Below, in pieces: positions 43,711 to 57,204 of a stretch of 64,000 nt of DNA (position 1 is its first letter; the number at the start of each line of letters is the position of its first letter). The position numbers and the translations under genes are program-made. The notes below the pieces were generated by a model. That model did not search any database. It was not told the origin of the DNA and saw only the letters and a list, made by a program, of their open reading frames with translations. The DNA comes from Adenophora triphylla var. japonica (Eukaryota; Streptophyta; Magnoliopsida; Asterales; Campanulaceae), in contig JAFEMH010002583.1 of NCBI GenBank assembly GCA_022495995.1, positions 62,001 to 126,000 on the forward strand. The letters run 5' to 3'.

Positions 43711-43823
43711 TTAGGCGAAGTATCTGCGAAGTTTGCTTCCGTTGACTGGATTCATGAATGGATTGCCGTCTAGGTCTGTCAGCTTTATGGCACCTCCGGA
43801 GAAGATCTTTTGAACCACGAAGG
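43711..43823 (-). pseudogene. pol: Tat integrase C-terminal end
   Basis: The minus strand reads FVVQKIFSGGAIKLTDLDG and ends NPVNGSKLRRYFA at the stop 43711-43713. It is the tail of the Tat integrase cut off by the insertion at 43824. GAAGG (43819-43823) is repeated at 59961-59965. Confidence 0.88.
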
Positions 43824-45739
43824 TGTAAGTGCTCCAATTTGAGCTTGTTAGCATTTTCGTTAGAAAATTAACGAAAGTTATAACATTACTAACATTCCTA
43901 ACATTCCTAACTTTTCTAACAAAGTAAGGGTAAAATGGGCATTGCCATTTAAAGATAAACAAGGAAAGGAATCCTAAAAAGCAAAAGAAATGGAAAAAAC
44001 CCGAATTGGTAAGTTGAAAAACAGTTCCAGTTTGAATTTTAAAAAGATTATTCCTCCTGTCCAAAAGCCGAAGATCGTAGCGGATGAACAAGTGTACGCC
44101 CAGCAGACCCTCCGCGCGGATGTGATTGCATCTCCCAGTGGCCTATAAATTGAACCCTCCTCTCTCAGTCTAAACAAGACAATTTGATCACAGCAACGAA
44201 ACTCTGGCGAAATATAGGGAGAAAACAGTGGGAATTCACTTGAATTGCCACCATTTTCTCTTCAATCTTTCCCAAATCTCACTCACTCACAAACACTTCA
44301 AATCACTCTCATACATACTCTTATACATACACTAACTCAAGCTCAAATCACCCTTTAGGAGGAGGAATAGAGAGAAAACATAGAGGACTTCATTGTTATC
44401 TACTTGTTTTCTCTTTAACCAACTCAAATCATCAACCCTAAACACTTTCAAATCCTAAACACATTCAAGCCTTTGAATCCATTCAAACACAAGACACAAG
44501 GAAGATAGGTATAACCTCCCTCTTCCTACACTAAGTCTCTCATTCATGCATGCATCTTTAAACTACAAAATGTAGTTATTTTATCTTCTTGTCTTAGATC
44601 CAAGAAGATCACCATGGAAGTTCATCTCCATGGATGATCTTCTACAAGGATCAACATTTTCTTCAATGTGTTCTTATTTACTTGCAAAATGCATTTTCAA
44701 AACCCTAAATACCATTTTCAAGCACCAAATCCCATTTTCAAAGGATAAAATTCCCCTTCCCAAGCAAATGAAGTGCTTAGTCCTAATGTACCCCAAGGAT
44801 GGTTTGATATAGTTGATTCACCACTAAAATTTCTAGTGATCACTAACCAAAACCTAGGGAAATGGGGACAAGCATGGATGCAAAACCCCCCTTTAAAATC
44901 ATATTTTCTTTCTTGAGAAGTTGCTGTCCAGTAGCAATTTTCTCAGACCTCAGTCCATGGTCTAATTTTTTGGACACAGATAAATGTGGAATTTGGTGTT
45001 GACTACAAAATACTTTTTGTATCCAACATCCAGATCTTTCCATACATATTTTTACTTTATTTTTTGGGTGAGTAAAACTCCTCTTTTCAAATTTTCTTTC
45101 AGAGGCTAGTTCATCAGCTTCTGGGAATCCAGATCTCATATCTGAGGTTTCCAGAAGGTTTTGACCCCTCAAATCTTCTCCAAAATGGAAAATTCCTTCG
45201 CACAAATCTTATTTAAGGTGTCTGGAACAACTTTCATTCTCTGAGTTTATCCAGATTATGAAGTTTTAAGACCCTTGAATCCATTTCAAAATCAAAAGTC
45301 CACTGCCTTTTTCATTCTGGCAGAAATGGCTCTCAACTTCAAAAGGTCTTTTGAGTACCAAATCTCAATCCAAAAATCTTCCAAAAAATCATGGGATCAG
45401 TTTAAAGTCTTAAAAAGATATCCCAATTTTTACTTTTCTGAGTTTCAACTTATTTTGGCCAAAACACACATACACACACACACACACAAATGATTTTCAG
45501 CTTGGAAGACTCGTTTTACGAGGCATTCCGGGTGCACACTAACGTCCTTCCCGGCGTGTAACATGACCTCCGAACCCAAATTTATGATCTCGGGCTTTTT
45601 TCAAAGTTTTGGCCCTTAAAATAAAAATGGCGTGGCGACTCCGTTCTTTTTTCCCGGGTCTTATTTGGTTTTTTTTCAAAGAAACTACGAAAGGAATCGA
45701 ATTTCATTTCCCGCGAGAAAATGGCGACACATCATCACA
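43824..45739 (+). repeat. 5' LTR of the Ogre-like element
   Basis: 1916 bp. TATAAAT at 44144-44150 is the likely core promoter. A CA microsatellite lies at about 45463-45487, and the end words ATGGCGTGGCGACTCCG and ATGGCGACAC are typical of the group. Confidence 0.95.
44144..44150 (+). promoter_or_regulatory. TATA box in Ogre-like 5' LTR
   Basis: TATAAAT in GGCCTATAAATTGAACC, followed by a CT-rich start region. It is conserved at 58367-58373. Confidence 0.65.
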
Positions 45740-45740
45740 G

Positions 45741-45759
45741 TGGCGACTCCGCTGGGGAC
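45741..45759 (+). other. Primer binding site, tRNA-Arg type (Ogre-like)
   Basis: TGGCGACTCCGCTGGGGAC begins 1 bp after the LTR end. It is the classical Ogre PBS complementary to tRNA-Arg. Confidence 0.9.
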
Positions 45760-47480
45760 TAAGCTTTTTTTTAAAAAAAAAATGGTATTTGGTATATTGG
45801 TGGAAACCATTAAACTTCCCGTTATCGCCTCCTAACACGAGTCGGGGATAAATTGTGGTTTAACAATCCCACGTACCGGTATCACCGTTTTCAAAAAAAA
45901 AAGAGCTTTTGAGGGTCAAGCTTCCGTCCCGGCTTTGAAAATCATTTTTGTGTGTGTGTTGATTTTTGCACAGTTTTCGTGTTGTTTTGGCCGCCTCGGA
46001 GAAAGTCAAAATTTTGACTGTCGGAATAATGTCCCTAACTGTTGGAATTTTCGTGCTTACGTGCTTATGTGTTCACTAAATTTCAAGAAAAAAAAAATTT
46101 TCAAAAAAAAAAAAAAGGGATTTTCAAAAAAAAAAGAAATTTTTCAAAAAAAATTCATGCATCATATTTTTAAGACACATAAAAAAATCTCTCTATTTTA
46201 CTCAGAAAAAGAATATAGACTGCTTGCACACTACGCGCACGTGACCGTACACTGCACACTACGTTCCTAACCCGGGGAAATCCTTGTCGCGGTCCGTTTG
46301 GTCTTATTACGCCTCTCGGATGAGCACGGGACTACCCAAACATCCCATGGAGCCTCGTGTCGACCATGCACTTGTCCGTGACACACTTTGTCAGAGACCC
46401 GGTTGGTTTTTAGTACGGTGCGTGTCATGCCACATGTCGTGTATAGACCTTTCCTTTCAAGCCTTTGTCGGCATACCGACTCAATATCTTTCGGGGACCC
46501 TAATCGGTCGAAGTTACGCCGGTTTTCCGCCGCAGACTTTGACCAAGATATTGACCTAGGCGCCTTGACTTCGGCTCGGCGGCACAAATTATACACGACT
46601 CCCGGCATTGACACGAGTCATCAAGGATTAATGATTATTCCATGCCTAATTACGGCTTAAGCGACGACAAGTCAAGATCAATTGTGGACGCTTATCGGTC
46701 AAACCATGCCGACTTTTCGTCGAGTCCTAGGACATGATCTTGATTTTTGACGTCGGCTTTGTCCGTAATTTACATCGAATGCTCGTTAAGACTCGATTAC
46801 CCGAGACTTCTAGAATCGTTTTCTTTTCGGTCGGTGGGACCCGCTTGCCCTATAGGACCCTCGCCCGGGCCGTCCACCCTGGGAGGTCGAAATACGGGTG
46901 GAATACGAGGGGCTTATAGACGTAGTGACGGGGCCCACTGATCCGGGAATCGAGTAGTTCGCGAAAAAGAAGAGCAATCTTTTCCAACCGATTAGGTTAA
47001 TAAAACATGTTTTAAGTAAACAAGAACAAATAAGCTGCATGTTGCATGAGCCCTAAGCCCAAACACCAACTTTGTTTCGCTTTCCGAGTCTGAACCACAC
47101 CCTTTTGTGCCTTCCACAGTAAGCAAAGTTTGGATCGAGACCCGGGTCATCGTTTGTTCGGCTCGGTCATTCCGAAGTCGAGATACTTCATCGGTTTCCT
47201 CCTTCGCTTGACTCAAAGTTTCGTAATGACCAACTCGGGAGGAGAACGGTGGGGGACGTACAACTCCACACCCCGAAAATCCGCAAAGTGCCGAACGGTG
47301 GAATCGAGATGTTGGAACGAGATAAGACAAAATCAAGAGGCTCGGATCGGTCGGTTATTGGAAAGTATCGAGAACCCGGGGGCTAGCAATTGTTCACCAC
47401 CCTAATAGAACCTTTACGGTTGAGGCGAAGGTGGAGCTAATTACCCTCCCGGGCATGCCAACTACCATCAAATACCTGTT
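45760..47480 (+). other. Ogre-like leader region
   Basis: Long untranslated leader with A-rich runs (46087-46160) and no supportable gene. Many Tat/Ogre elements have such long leaders. Confidence 0.6.
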
Positions 47481-47489
47481 CCCTTTCGT

Positions 47490-49400
47490 GTGGAACTACT
47501 AATGGGCCAAGCATCCCCACCTATCACTCATCCCGCCTCTCGGCCTCATCGTATCGATCTTGGTCAACTTCCCCCGGCACCTATCGGTTTTCATCTTTGG
47601 GTTTCAATCAGTCATTTACGTCCCGCAGCCTTGGAATGGGTCGGTTCGCTACTCCAAAACCTCGGTCTGGCCGGGCCATCAATGCAGGAATTGGTCGATT
47701 CGGTACATCTCGGCCCTTCTTGCTCGATACTCCTCAACAGTCCGATCTAGGTCAAGCTTTGCCCCCGGTGCCTCTCGGCTCTCACCACCGGGATTGAATC
47801 GGTTGGCTTTCGCCCGCACCTTGGAAGGGGTCGGTTACTACTTCACCGCATCGGTCGGCTCGGGTCACCATCTCGGAATGGGACAGTTCGTTTCTCGAGC
47901 TCCATGGTTCGGAGGGGGCCGGCTTGCTTCCTTCAATTCTCAAAGCACACCGGCCCCTATGATCTTGCAAGATCGCGTGGGCCACCGGGCTTTTATCACT
48001 ACTTCGTCGGGCTCACCGTGTTCACAATATCCCCGAGCTCTACCCCGCCCCTTCGGTTGGGAAGTCCAACAAGGTCAAATGCTCCTCATCAAATTCTCCA
48101 CCCGGCCGTTACGCAAGCCGCTCCTGCTCATCAAGTACGGTATACACATTTCCCTTGCGGTCATGTTCCTCGGTGCGGTCAAGACACATTCAATCCTCTT
48201 TGTTACGATGCCTCAAACCTCATGTTTTGACGGCCTTACGGATCCGCACTCACTTTGCTCCCACAGTATCCACCCATTACGAGCCATATATCTTCATCTT
48301 CGGCAAGCGATGAGGCCTTATGAGGAAGATTACGGTCACGCTTTTAATGCTCGAGGCTGTCATTCCTCCCACCCAGTACTTCCTACCGTGGGTTCGTTTG
48401 CTAATGCCAATCTTGTGGCGGGGTCATGCAATCCTAATGTTCCTATTGACTCGTCCAATGGATTATTGGTAGAACCAATTAAGAAGGTACAAGAAAAGCC
48501 TAGCAACGAGAGTATCGACGATCGCTCGACTCGGGCCATCTCACCATATCAATCTTGTGTATCGACACGAATGAAGTTTACAAAAGGTCGAATCTCGACG
48601 ATTACATTGATGATTACATCAAAAGGGTTCGTGCACGGGAAAAGACTACGAGTGCGAACATGTCTCGCCGCTATAAACCTTACCCTTCCAACACGGCTCC
48701 GACATCCGGTAAAGGAAAGAAGGCATTGTGTACAATTGACGGCCCCCAAAAGCAACCAAGAAATGGTGGTCCTTTAAGGCAACGAGAACGTTTTGATGAT
48801 CTTGGGATGCCCATGGGCTTAATTTTCAAGGGCTTAGTAAGGGTAGGCCTTTTGGAGCCTCTCAAGGACTACCATCCAAGGAGCTCAAATGCACCTCTCG
48901 ACATGAGTAAGCCTTGCGCCTTCCATGATCATTATGGCCACACGACCGACAAGCTGCATAGTCTTGAAGAGAGCGGTTCAAAGGTTAATCGAAACGGGCA
49001 AGCTTGAGCGCCCCAATGGACCAAAACCGGCAAACCACATTCGTAATGGTGACCAAGTCAATGACCAAATCTCGAATCCCGAGGATTTGGGTGTTCCCTT
49101 AAGCAAAGTTTTAAATAGCTTGCTAGAGCGGGGTCTCCTCGAACCCATGAGAAACTATCGGCCCAAGGATCCCAAAATCCCTTTTGACACCACTAAGCAT
49201 TGTGCTTTCCACCGGTACCACGGTCATACGATCGACAAGCTGTACGGCTTTGAGAAAGGCGATTCGGGGATTAATTAAGAAGGGCAAACTCGAGCGCCTC
49301 GGTGATCTCAACCCCGCCAATGATCATTTCCCAAACAACGCGAATGTAAACATGATTGAATTTTATGATTCAAACTCGTGAATTCAACAGACTACGACAA
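47490..49400 (+). pseudogene. gag: Gag-like region A of the Ogre-like element, frameshifted
   Basis: The N-terminal part (47490-48550) is open for 405 codons in one frame but looks compositionally biased, so its true frame is uncertain. From 48555 the Tat gag C-terminal region is clear: FDDLGMPMGLIFKGLVRVGL, then CAFHDHYGHTTDKL (CX2HX4HX4 with Leu in place of the last Cys). After a frame change it repeats as DLGVPLSKVLNSLLERGLL and CAFHRYHGHTIDKL at 49081-49262, so the zinc-motif module is duplicated in tandem. Nothing after 49400 reads as protease or RT. Confidence 0.68.
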
Positions 49401-51000
49401 GCCGGATGATTTAGTCGCAACAAATGTCGAGAATGGATGGTTTATTGCAACAAGCATGTGGCCATGGCAAAGCTGGATTTGGTGAAATGCTTTGAACTCT
49501 CGCCCTCCGATAAGTTCACGGCGACGCCAAGGTTAAATGGGATGATAATGATCGATGGCGGATTTGGCGAAAGCGATAAGGATACAAGAAATCCGATGAT
49601 TAGGAAGGAAGAGTTAGTCATGGCTTTGGAAAACGCCCATAAGATTCATGAAGAACAGTGACCACTGCTCATCAATGCTCTCCGCCGCCATGGAGTTCGG
49701 AGTAACGGTTGAGGCGAATGGTTCCCTGGTCATGGTCGAAGATGAGACTTCGAAACGGTGATTTCGGTCCCTTCATCCTATAACTCTCCATCCCACGGCC
49801 AACACCTCCCTCCATCCACATATGATCCCTTGCCAAGGACAATTCCTCTTCACCCTTTCCGGCACCTCGGGCCATTAGGGCTCCATCGCCCTCGGCTCCT
49901 CAAACGAGTTGGGCTCCATCACACACTGTTCCTCAATTTCAAAGCAATACACGCGGTTTATGCTCCCGGCTTCACATAATCGGTTTGAGCTATGTGGCTA
50001 TGTTCACAAGCCTCTACACCCACCTTTGAATGCGATCATGAGTTGCTAAAAGAAAATCCGGATGCCACAAGTTTTTCGTTGTCGTCTACCGGACTTAGTG
50101 AATTCACCGTCGGTTTCACCGATCTGGCAGTGTTTCCCTCTGGCGATAAGAGTCTTGTTGCGAGTTCCGATAACTCGAATGTTCCCGTTGATCCCATGTG
50201 GCAATATTGATAGAGCAAGTGAAACAAATGCGGGAGAAGCTTGATCTTATGATAAGTACTAGCACTCCTTTGACCCAAGATGTCGAACCGGGCAAAGAAA
50301 TGATTACGTCGCGCAAAATTCAAGTGCCCGAAGTGAGAGAATCCGATAGGACAACTCCGCCCTGTGAGCACACTTGTCTAATGCCGGTTCCAAGCTTGAG
50401 AAAGGCCCGAAGACACAATCGGCTAGTATCACCCCTTTCACTCAAAACAACCAGCGCATCGTTGAATCCTCCCAAACAGAGCCCAATACCCCTCAAGGTC
50501 CTCTCGGGTTCACTTCCTTCCATCAATATGCTCGATCGACAAAGTTCGTCCCCGTGACTTTTCCGACCCGTTTCTTTGGACAACTTGTGCTCGCCCAGCT
50601 GCTCCATGGCCTCAAACTCCTCCACTCCCACCTCAAAAGCATCACGGGCACGTAGCGATCACTGCCTCGGTCTGCAGTAATGGAATCGAAGTTAACAGAA
50701 AGATGGAAAGCTCAAGCGTCTTGGCAGTCAACAACAAAGAGTAGCTAGACTAGGGGCTACCCATCCTTTAATATTAAAAGCAGTCTTTTAGTCAACCTTC
50801 GTAGGTTCTAGTACTTTCTTCGTTCAATCAAGTCCTCCTTGGACATTGTAGTTAATCTTAAGTTTTCTATAAAAGAGTCTTTTTCTTTTCTCGCTAGACT
50901 TGAGACATTATTTGCACACCTACATTACATTTAATGAAATGGTTTTATTTTAAATGATCACTCGCATCGCTCAACAAATAATCTACTGGAAATGATTAAG
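49401..51000 (+). other. Ogre-like internal region without recognised gene
   Basis: Several short open frames show no domain I recognise. The stretch 50690-50990 is AT-rich and looks like the start of the post-pol spacer. Confidence 0.5.
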
Positions 51001-51830
51001 ATTTTAATTAATTGGTGCGAGAAAGTCAACTAATGCCCTCCCTATACACTTTCCTCACCTCACAAAGGCCTCCATCAAGCCATACACTTTCCAAAACATA
51101 TCCCCATCATCACCTTGATCAAGTCAACGAAGGCGGCAACATCAAGGGACAACAAAAGGTCACTCAAAGCATCGGGAGATCGACCCCATATCGAAAAACA
51201 GGGGCTTGCCTCCGCCCCCATGCATCAAGAAAGTTCAAGTAGAAGCTTGCCTTCGTCCTCAAGTGCTCAAAAAAAAAAAAAAAAAAAGCTTCAAAAAAAA
51301 AAAAAACAAAAGCTTCAAAAAAAAAAAAAAAACAAAAGCTTCAAAAAAACAAAAGCTTCAAAAAAAAAACAAAAGCTTCAAAAAAAAAAGCCTCAAAAAA
51401 AAAAAAAAAAACAAAAGCTTCAAAAAAAAATGAGGCCAAGGACCTAGCACCGCCGATCGGAAGGTTTGACATATGGGCAAAATTAAAGCCCGAAGAACGG
51501 AAGTTGTCGACAACAAGGGAGCAAGCTAAAGCAACGGCAAAAACATATCATAAGCCCTTAAGCTGCATCCAAAATCTTTCTCCCCCGATGAAGGACGACG
51601 ATCAAGAAGCAACGGAATCGCTCAAAATGACTTGTCAAGGAATCACCTCAAGGCCCGCACCTTATCATCCAAACTTCCTATCCGAGCCTTTTCACCAAAA
51701 GTACCACAAATGTTCATACCCCTTTTCTAAAGCCAAACACGCTCGAGCCCGAACTACGGCGACCCGAGCTCCTTATATTAAGGGGAACGTAGGGCAACCG
51801 TAAATGGTCCGGTCATAAACACATCCAAAT
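51001..51830 (+). other. Ogre-like post-pol-type spacer, A-rich AAGCTT tract and two-helix motif copy 3
   Basis: 51058-51215 is homologous to the Tat spacer at 43437-43597 (reverse strand). 51268-51430 is a run of A tracts broken by AAGCTT words, which makes lysine-rich spurious frames. 51754-51758 CTACG and 51788-51792 CGTAG enclose CCTTA-TAT-TAAGG. Confidence 0.65.
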
Positions 51831-52740
51831 CCCAGAAAATTCGGTCTCATCGATGGCCTCTCCTATACACAATCCCTCTTCACCATTCGCCAACTTCGAC
51901 TCTTGGAATCAGTTGACTTTCTCCTCTCAATTAATCTAAATGTTTGTTCATATCGAGATTAGGGGTTGAATAATCCGAACATCAATAAAGGGTTTTAAGC
52001 AATCTTGTGATCATTTTGAATAAAACATGTTTTCAGATGTCTCGACAAGTCTTCTTTTTCTACATTATAGGAAAAATAGAGCTAGACACTAATTTTCTGT
52101 CAGCAGAGGCTTCCATACACTTTTACAAACCTTTCTACACTTATGCTCTCTCAAAAGAGTCAAACCCAAAGCGAGTTCTTTTGTGCCTTCATCAAATAAG
52201 GCCAACAAATAATACAAATCGGGGATTCGCCCCCACTCTTCGAAAATATGCCCCTGCAGGTATACATTTCTAAATTGTCTTTCTTTTACATTTTCTTCCG
52301 GTTGACTAATTGACTAAAGAAAATAATAAAGTAAATATAGAAGGATGGGTTGCCTCTTTTGCTACATGACAATTCAATTTGCATTAGAGCTGCACTGTAC
52401 TCTTTGAGGGAGGACTTTCGTCAAGCCATTTGTTTAGAGTGGGGCTTCTTTGGTCACGCTGGTTCTTCACTTTGCTACAAGATGGGATGGGTCTTTGTTT
52501 AGACTCATCTCAGTATCAGTCTGCAATGCCTACCAGGTTTGTGTCAGATTCACAATCATGAGACAAAGGCTCTACCAAGTCACTTCTTCAAAATCAAGAC
52601 TTCGCAAACACATCTCTTCAGACCAAGGCCTTGCCAAGCAAAGTGAGATTTGATCGCCATGTTGGTCATGGGTTTGTCAAGCACAGTTCTTTGATGTCCA
52701 AGGATGAGGACGGAATTTTAACCAGGACCTGAGATTCATC
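51831..52740 (+). other. Ogre-like internal region without recognised gene
   Basis: Mixed composition, no ORF with a recognisable domain. Confidence 0.5.
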
Positions 52741-55070
52741 ATATTTCCATGGCTAATATTGGAAACCGAGTCCACAAGACTCCTTGTGCCAATCAGAATG
52801 AGGTTTCGATGTTCATCCCTGGAAGGTGTCAGGAATTTTGGGACTTTCACGGTAGAAGAGGAAGAGGATCCTTATCCCTATCTTGGCCAGACAGACTACC
52901 GCCGAATGCCACCACCTTCCTCACATGGAACCTCCACCGGGCCATACTCTTCTCAACTCCGTGAATCGAGTCATATTTTCAGCCCTCGATGCAGTATACA
53001 TTCACGGCTCGATGCGGGACAGCCGTTTGGGGAAACAAATTGAATTCAGCCCGATTTGGGCCGCATATGGTGTGCCTCGATACGGTGGGGAGTCGGCTCG
53101 GTATATCGCAGCGGTTTGGTATGCCTCGGCGGCTCGGTACTGCATCGGGGGCTTCTCAGTTACATCAGCTTGGTATGACTTCTCAGTTGGGTTTGGGACG
53201 GCGGTCAACTATGAATCAGTTTGAACTTCTCAGCCCCAGCAGCTTGGAGTGCCTCGACAAAGAACCTGGTTCAAGACAATGGCCCCGGCACCGCACAAGT
53301 CTCACGAGATCCCTTCATGACCGCCTCCACGGGATAGCAAACCCCCAATCCCACTCTCGGTCACCCAGACTACTCCAGGATGCCACCACCAGCCTCCTAT
53401 GGTACTATCTCCTCGATCTTGGGGTCGCCGGCTCCCCAAATACGTACTCACTGGACCCATGCACGGTCGCGTGACCAATCGGTCATAGCTTTCTCGGTGG
53501 GGACAAAGCCAGTACGGAATGTCTTCTCATGGAGGGGGATACCTCGGAATGCCACAGCAAATGGGAGTCCCACCTCAGTCGGAACCGATCGGTCCGGACC
53601 TTCACAGCAACGGTTTGGAATGCCACCACGCCGGTTTGGGGCAACAGTCAGGAGCCCCTCCTCAGAATGATGCTAGCTCAGCTGCCCCTCACACAGCTTC
53701 CACAAAACCATGGGCCACCAAGCCCCTAATCCCTGTCTCATCGGAATCACCGGACCACAGTATCCTCCCGGTTATACACAATCACCCCAGCTAAGCGTGC
53801 ATGCAGTTCAACAAACAAGGGTCACAACCCGTATTTAAGTTTCATGGAAACCCGAGCTACCTGCTACATCAAGCCAGCTTGCCTCCACCCTCCTTGCCAA
53901 TTGAAAATCAACGGCAAGCCGCAAGGCTCTACCCCTTCGCCCAGGCTCCTACTCACACTCCCCCGGGTAATTTGGGCCAAGGACAGGTTTTCACTTACGC
54001 CAATCTGCCGCCAGTTTGAATGCCATAGTTCCACCACAAGACCCTCATCTGGCCTGGTTCATGGAACAACACAAATTCGTGATGCCTAATTTGGACCTCT
54101 CTGACGGGACTGCATGCCCGAAGACTCATTTGGACATATATGCCTTGGCAATAAAAGCCAAAGGGTGCACCATCGGCCGGTTGGGCTGACTATTTCAGCC
54201 TCTCCTTGAAATCCAGTGCTTTAAAATGGTTCTTCCGCTTAAAACCCGAGGCCAGGGCTACATGGGACCAGATCACCAGTGCCTTCACAAAGAAGCATAA
54301 AGCTAATTTGGAGTGGGAAACAAATAGAGTTGACCTGCAGACAACAGTGCAGCGTTTCGAGGAAAATATCGGTGACTTTTACAAGCATTGAAACCTCAAG
54401 TTGAGTAAAATGACCAACCCTCCTTCTAATGAGGAACAATTGGACATCTTTCAATCATGCCTGGAAGCCTCATTTGAGAAAGCCCCTCAGTAACTTCCCC
54501 TATCCAGAGATCTGCATGCGACGGCCAACTGGGGCTAAGGTTTGACTAACAAAGCAAGCCACCGCTCCTACTTATCTGGGTACTCAAGCTTCTCGCCCCT
54601 AACTCCGCCCTCCCCTGTCCTACCCCAAAAGGCAAGGAAGCAATTAATTATGCGCAGATCGCAACAATGCCACTCCTCTCATGCCAAGGAAAGGTGATGT
54701 GCCCAAGCCGCGGAGCCTTAAGTTCGAAGATGCCTCTGAGCAAAGTCTTTCAAGGACTTGTGAAGGAAGGTCTGACCAGACCTTTGGACAACCATCAGCC
54801 CATGGATCCCGATAGACACAACTAAACTTTGTGCTTCCCACTAGTATCATGGGCACGAAGAAGGGCGGTGTGAGAACTGATCGAAAAGGATACCCCAAGG
54901 GCCCAGCACAGTCAACAATCCATTCCCTAAGAAAAACCATAGGGTGAATATGATTGAAGCCATGAACAAGCCAAGTGCCACTATGGCTAACAGTTCCCAT
55001 ATGGAAGACACCCTTCGAAGGGAGGATTCTAGTTGCATAGTTGTTATCAAAGATGGATTTCTCACTCCAT
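52741..55070 (+). pseudogene. gag: Gag-like region B of the Ogre-like element, many stops
   Basis: The first kilobase is rich in words encoding Gly, Met, Tyr, Gln and Pro and is frame-broken. From about 54119 the Tat gag core is readable: PKTHLDIYALAIKAKG, then SSALKWFFRLKPEARATWDQ, KANLEWETNRVDLQ and a stop at 54389-54391. A C-terminal module follows at 54728 (MPLSKVFQGLVKEGL). It aligns throughout with the Tat gag at 63310-63900. It is a second, independent gag copy in the same element. Confidence 0.72.
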
Positions 55071-56010
55071 GACGTAATGCTGCAATGAGTCTGGGGTCAC
55101 ATCAACTTCACCTCGAGGTCTCTCACGTTGATCGATCAGCTTGATACTTCATCAGTATGTCAGTTTTACAGTCAAACCTTTGACTGGACCCCTGTAGTGA
55201 CGCTTTGTCGAACCTGGGGCTTCATCAAAAGCTTCTGAGGCCTTCGCCATGTCTCTTCCACGGAATGGGGCTTTATCAAGTCACACCTATCTTCAGAAGA
55301 AAGGCCTAGTCACCTCAACAACTATCTTGGAGTTTCAGCTTTAGAACTTGATATATGGCAACTCCCTGCATCATCAAAAGTTGAGAATTGGGAATCTCCT
55401 CATATCAGCATTTCGTCAAATCACAACTAACCCAAGCGAAAGAGGGTTCATTCATGTCAACATTCTAGAGCCTGTCAGCGTCAGCTTCAAATGTCCGAGA
55501 CTGAAAAGAAATTTCAATCGAGACCCGGGGTTCAAATCCAACTTCATCCCAAGATCAAAATTGACCTCATCAATAACATGCAATTCAGTCCGCGACCAAA
55601 GGATATCACCCCACCAGCTCAAAGTTTGTCCCAAACAGTCAACAACACATACATCCCCTCTCATCACCATGCATCCCCACAAAAATCTCCCCAGGGCTCA
55701 TGTAGCATGCACAAAACTTGAATCAATAGGAAAAATCCTAAGTGATTGAAAATCATAAATCGTAATTTCCCTGCCAAAAGCTTAGGCCAAGTGCATCTTC
55801 GAAAGCAAATAAACGCATCATCTCATAATCATTTTTGGTTCTATGCATGCATCCGCCATCATGAATGCCATATATGCATCTTCCTCTTCACTAACAAATG
55901 CAGGAATTCAAACGTAATCCCCCTTTTCGGCAAGGATGATCTTCACCAAAGACGACCTCAAATGGATGAAAACAGTCCCCAACATCCACAAACATATGAA
56001 GACCGCCTCC
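55071..56010 (+). other. Ogre-like 3' region without recognised gene
   Basis: Several spurious frames, no domain. It leads into the tandem arrays. Confidence 0.5.
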
Positions 56011-56021
56011 AGTGTCTACAA

Positions 56022-56365
56022 ATCGGTCAGGGACGCCAAGCTCTCCAATACAATTCGGCTGTGGACGCCAAGTTCTCCAATACAATTCGGTCAAGGACGC
56101 CAAGCTCTCCAATACAAATCGGTCAGGGACGCCAAGCTCTCCAATACAATTCGGTCAGGGACGCCAAGTTCTCCAATACAATTCGGTCAAGGACGCCAAG
56201 TTCTCCAATACAAATCGGTCAAGGACGCCAAGCTCTCCAATACAAATCAGGTCAAGGACGCCAAGTCCTCCAATACAAATCGGTCAAGGACGCCAAGCTC
56301 TCCAATACAAATCAGGTCAAGGACGCCAAGTCCTCCAATACAATGCGGTTAGAGACACCAAGTTC
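56022..56365. repeat. 32-33-bp tandem array in Ogre-like 3' UTR
   Basis: About ten units of ACGCCAAGCTCTCCAATACA plus AATCGGTCAGGG, mostly 32 bp with some of 33. Three overlapping open frames through it are artefacts. Confidence 0.9.
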
Positions 56366-56697
56366 TCAAAAGCAAGAAGTCCCAATGTGAAGACAAGCTC
56401 AAAAACCTCTACAAGTTTGACGATCACCAGCAAGATGCAGACTCAACCAAACTCCTCCTTCAGGTCAAAATGCCTCCAAAGACAAGAATCGTCGCCGAAA
56501 CCGTCCCACGAACGGCAACCTAACAACTCTTCATCAACATCGGCCGTAGCCTCAGGTAAGCACAAAGCACATATGAAAGCATATCTTAATCAACTACTTT
56601 TCTAAAAGAACATTATCATCAAATCTTAGGGCGACTTCCCAAAAAACAGTCAAACCTCAAATACTGTCAAACCATCAAAGACCATCCCCAGCTATTT

Positions 56698-56745
56698 TCG
56701 AACTACGACCGGCTTGATTCCCTCTTAAGGATACGTAGGTAGCCT
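56698..56745 (+). other. Two-helix motif, copy 4
   Basis: CTACG 56703-56707 and CGTAG 56734-56738 enclose CCT-CTTA-AGG, with TTGATTCC and GGTAGCCTAT words. Confidence 0.65.
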
Positions 56746-56875
56746 ATCATTAGGTCCAGCCACTCGACCAGCACGGTCATCCTTTCCTTCGGCAGCAGAC
56801 GTAAAACCGATCCCTTCCAATAAAGTCCACTAGAGGACCATCTATCCTAATCCATCAAAGGAAATCATTTCAAAT

Positions 56876-57178
56876 CAAGGTTCGAGGCACCTAAAACGCC
56901 ATCATCAAGGTTCGAGGCACCTAAAATGCCATCATCAAGGTTCGAGGCACCTGAGACGCCTTCATCAAGGTTCGAGGCACCTAAAACGCCATCATCAAGG
57001 TTCGAGGCACCTAAGACGCCATCATCAAGGTTCGAGGCACCTAAGACGCCATCATCAAGGTTCGAGGCACCTAAAACGCCATCATCAAGGTTCGAGGCAC
57101 CTAAGACGCCATCATCAAGGTTAGAGGCACCTAAGACGCCATCATCAAGGTTTGAGGCACCTAAAACGCTATCACACA
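56876..57178. repeat. 30-bp tandem array in Ogre-like 3' UTR
   Basis: Ten units of AAGGTTCGAGGCACCTAAAA plus CGCCATCATC, exactly 30 bp. Ten-residue periodic frames on both strands are artefacts. Confidence 0.93.
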
Positions 57179-57204
57179 CAACACGAGGAAAGCGATAAAT
57201 CGCA

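Noticed and set aside
47560..48777. 405-codon ORF in the Ogre-like element
   Set aside because: Its first two thirds look compositional and do not match gag in this frame, while a clearer gag match runs in another frame from 48555. Kept only as part of gag-like region A.
51115..51447. Lysine-rich frame
   Set aside because: It is produced by A tracts broken by AAGCTT; no domain.
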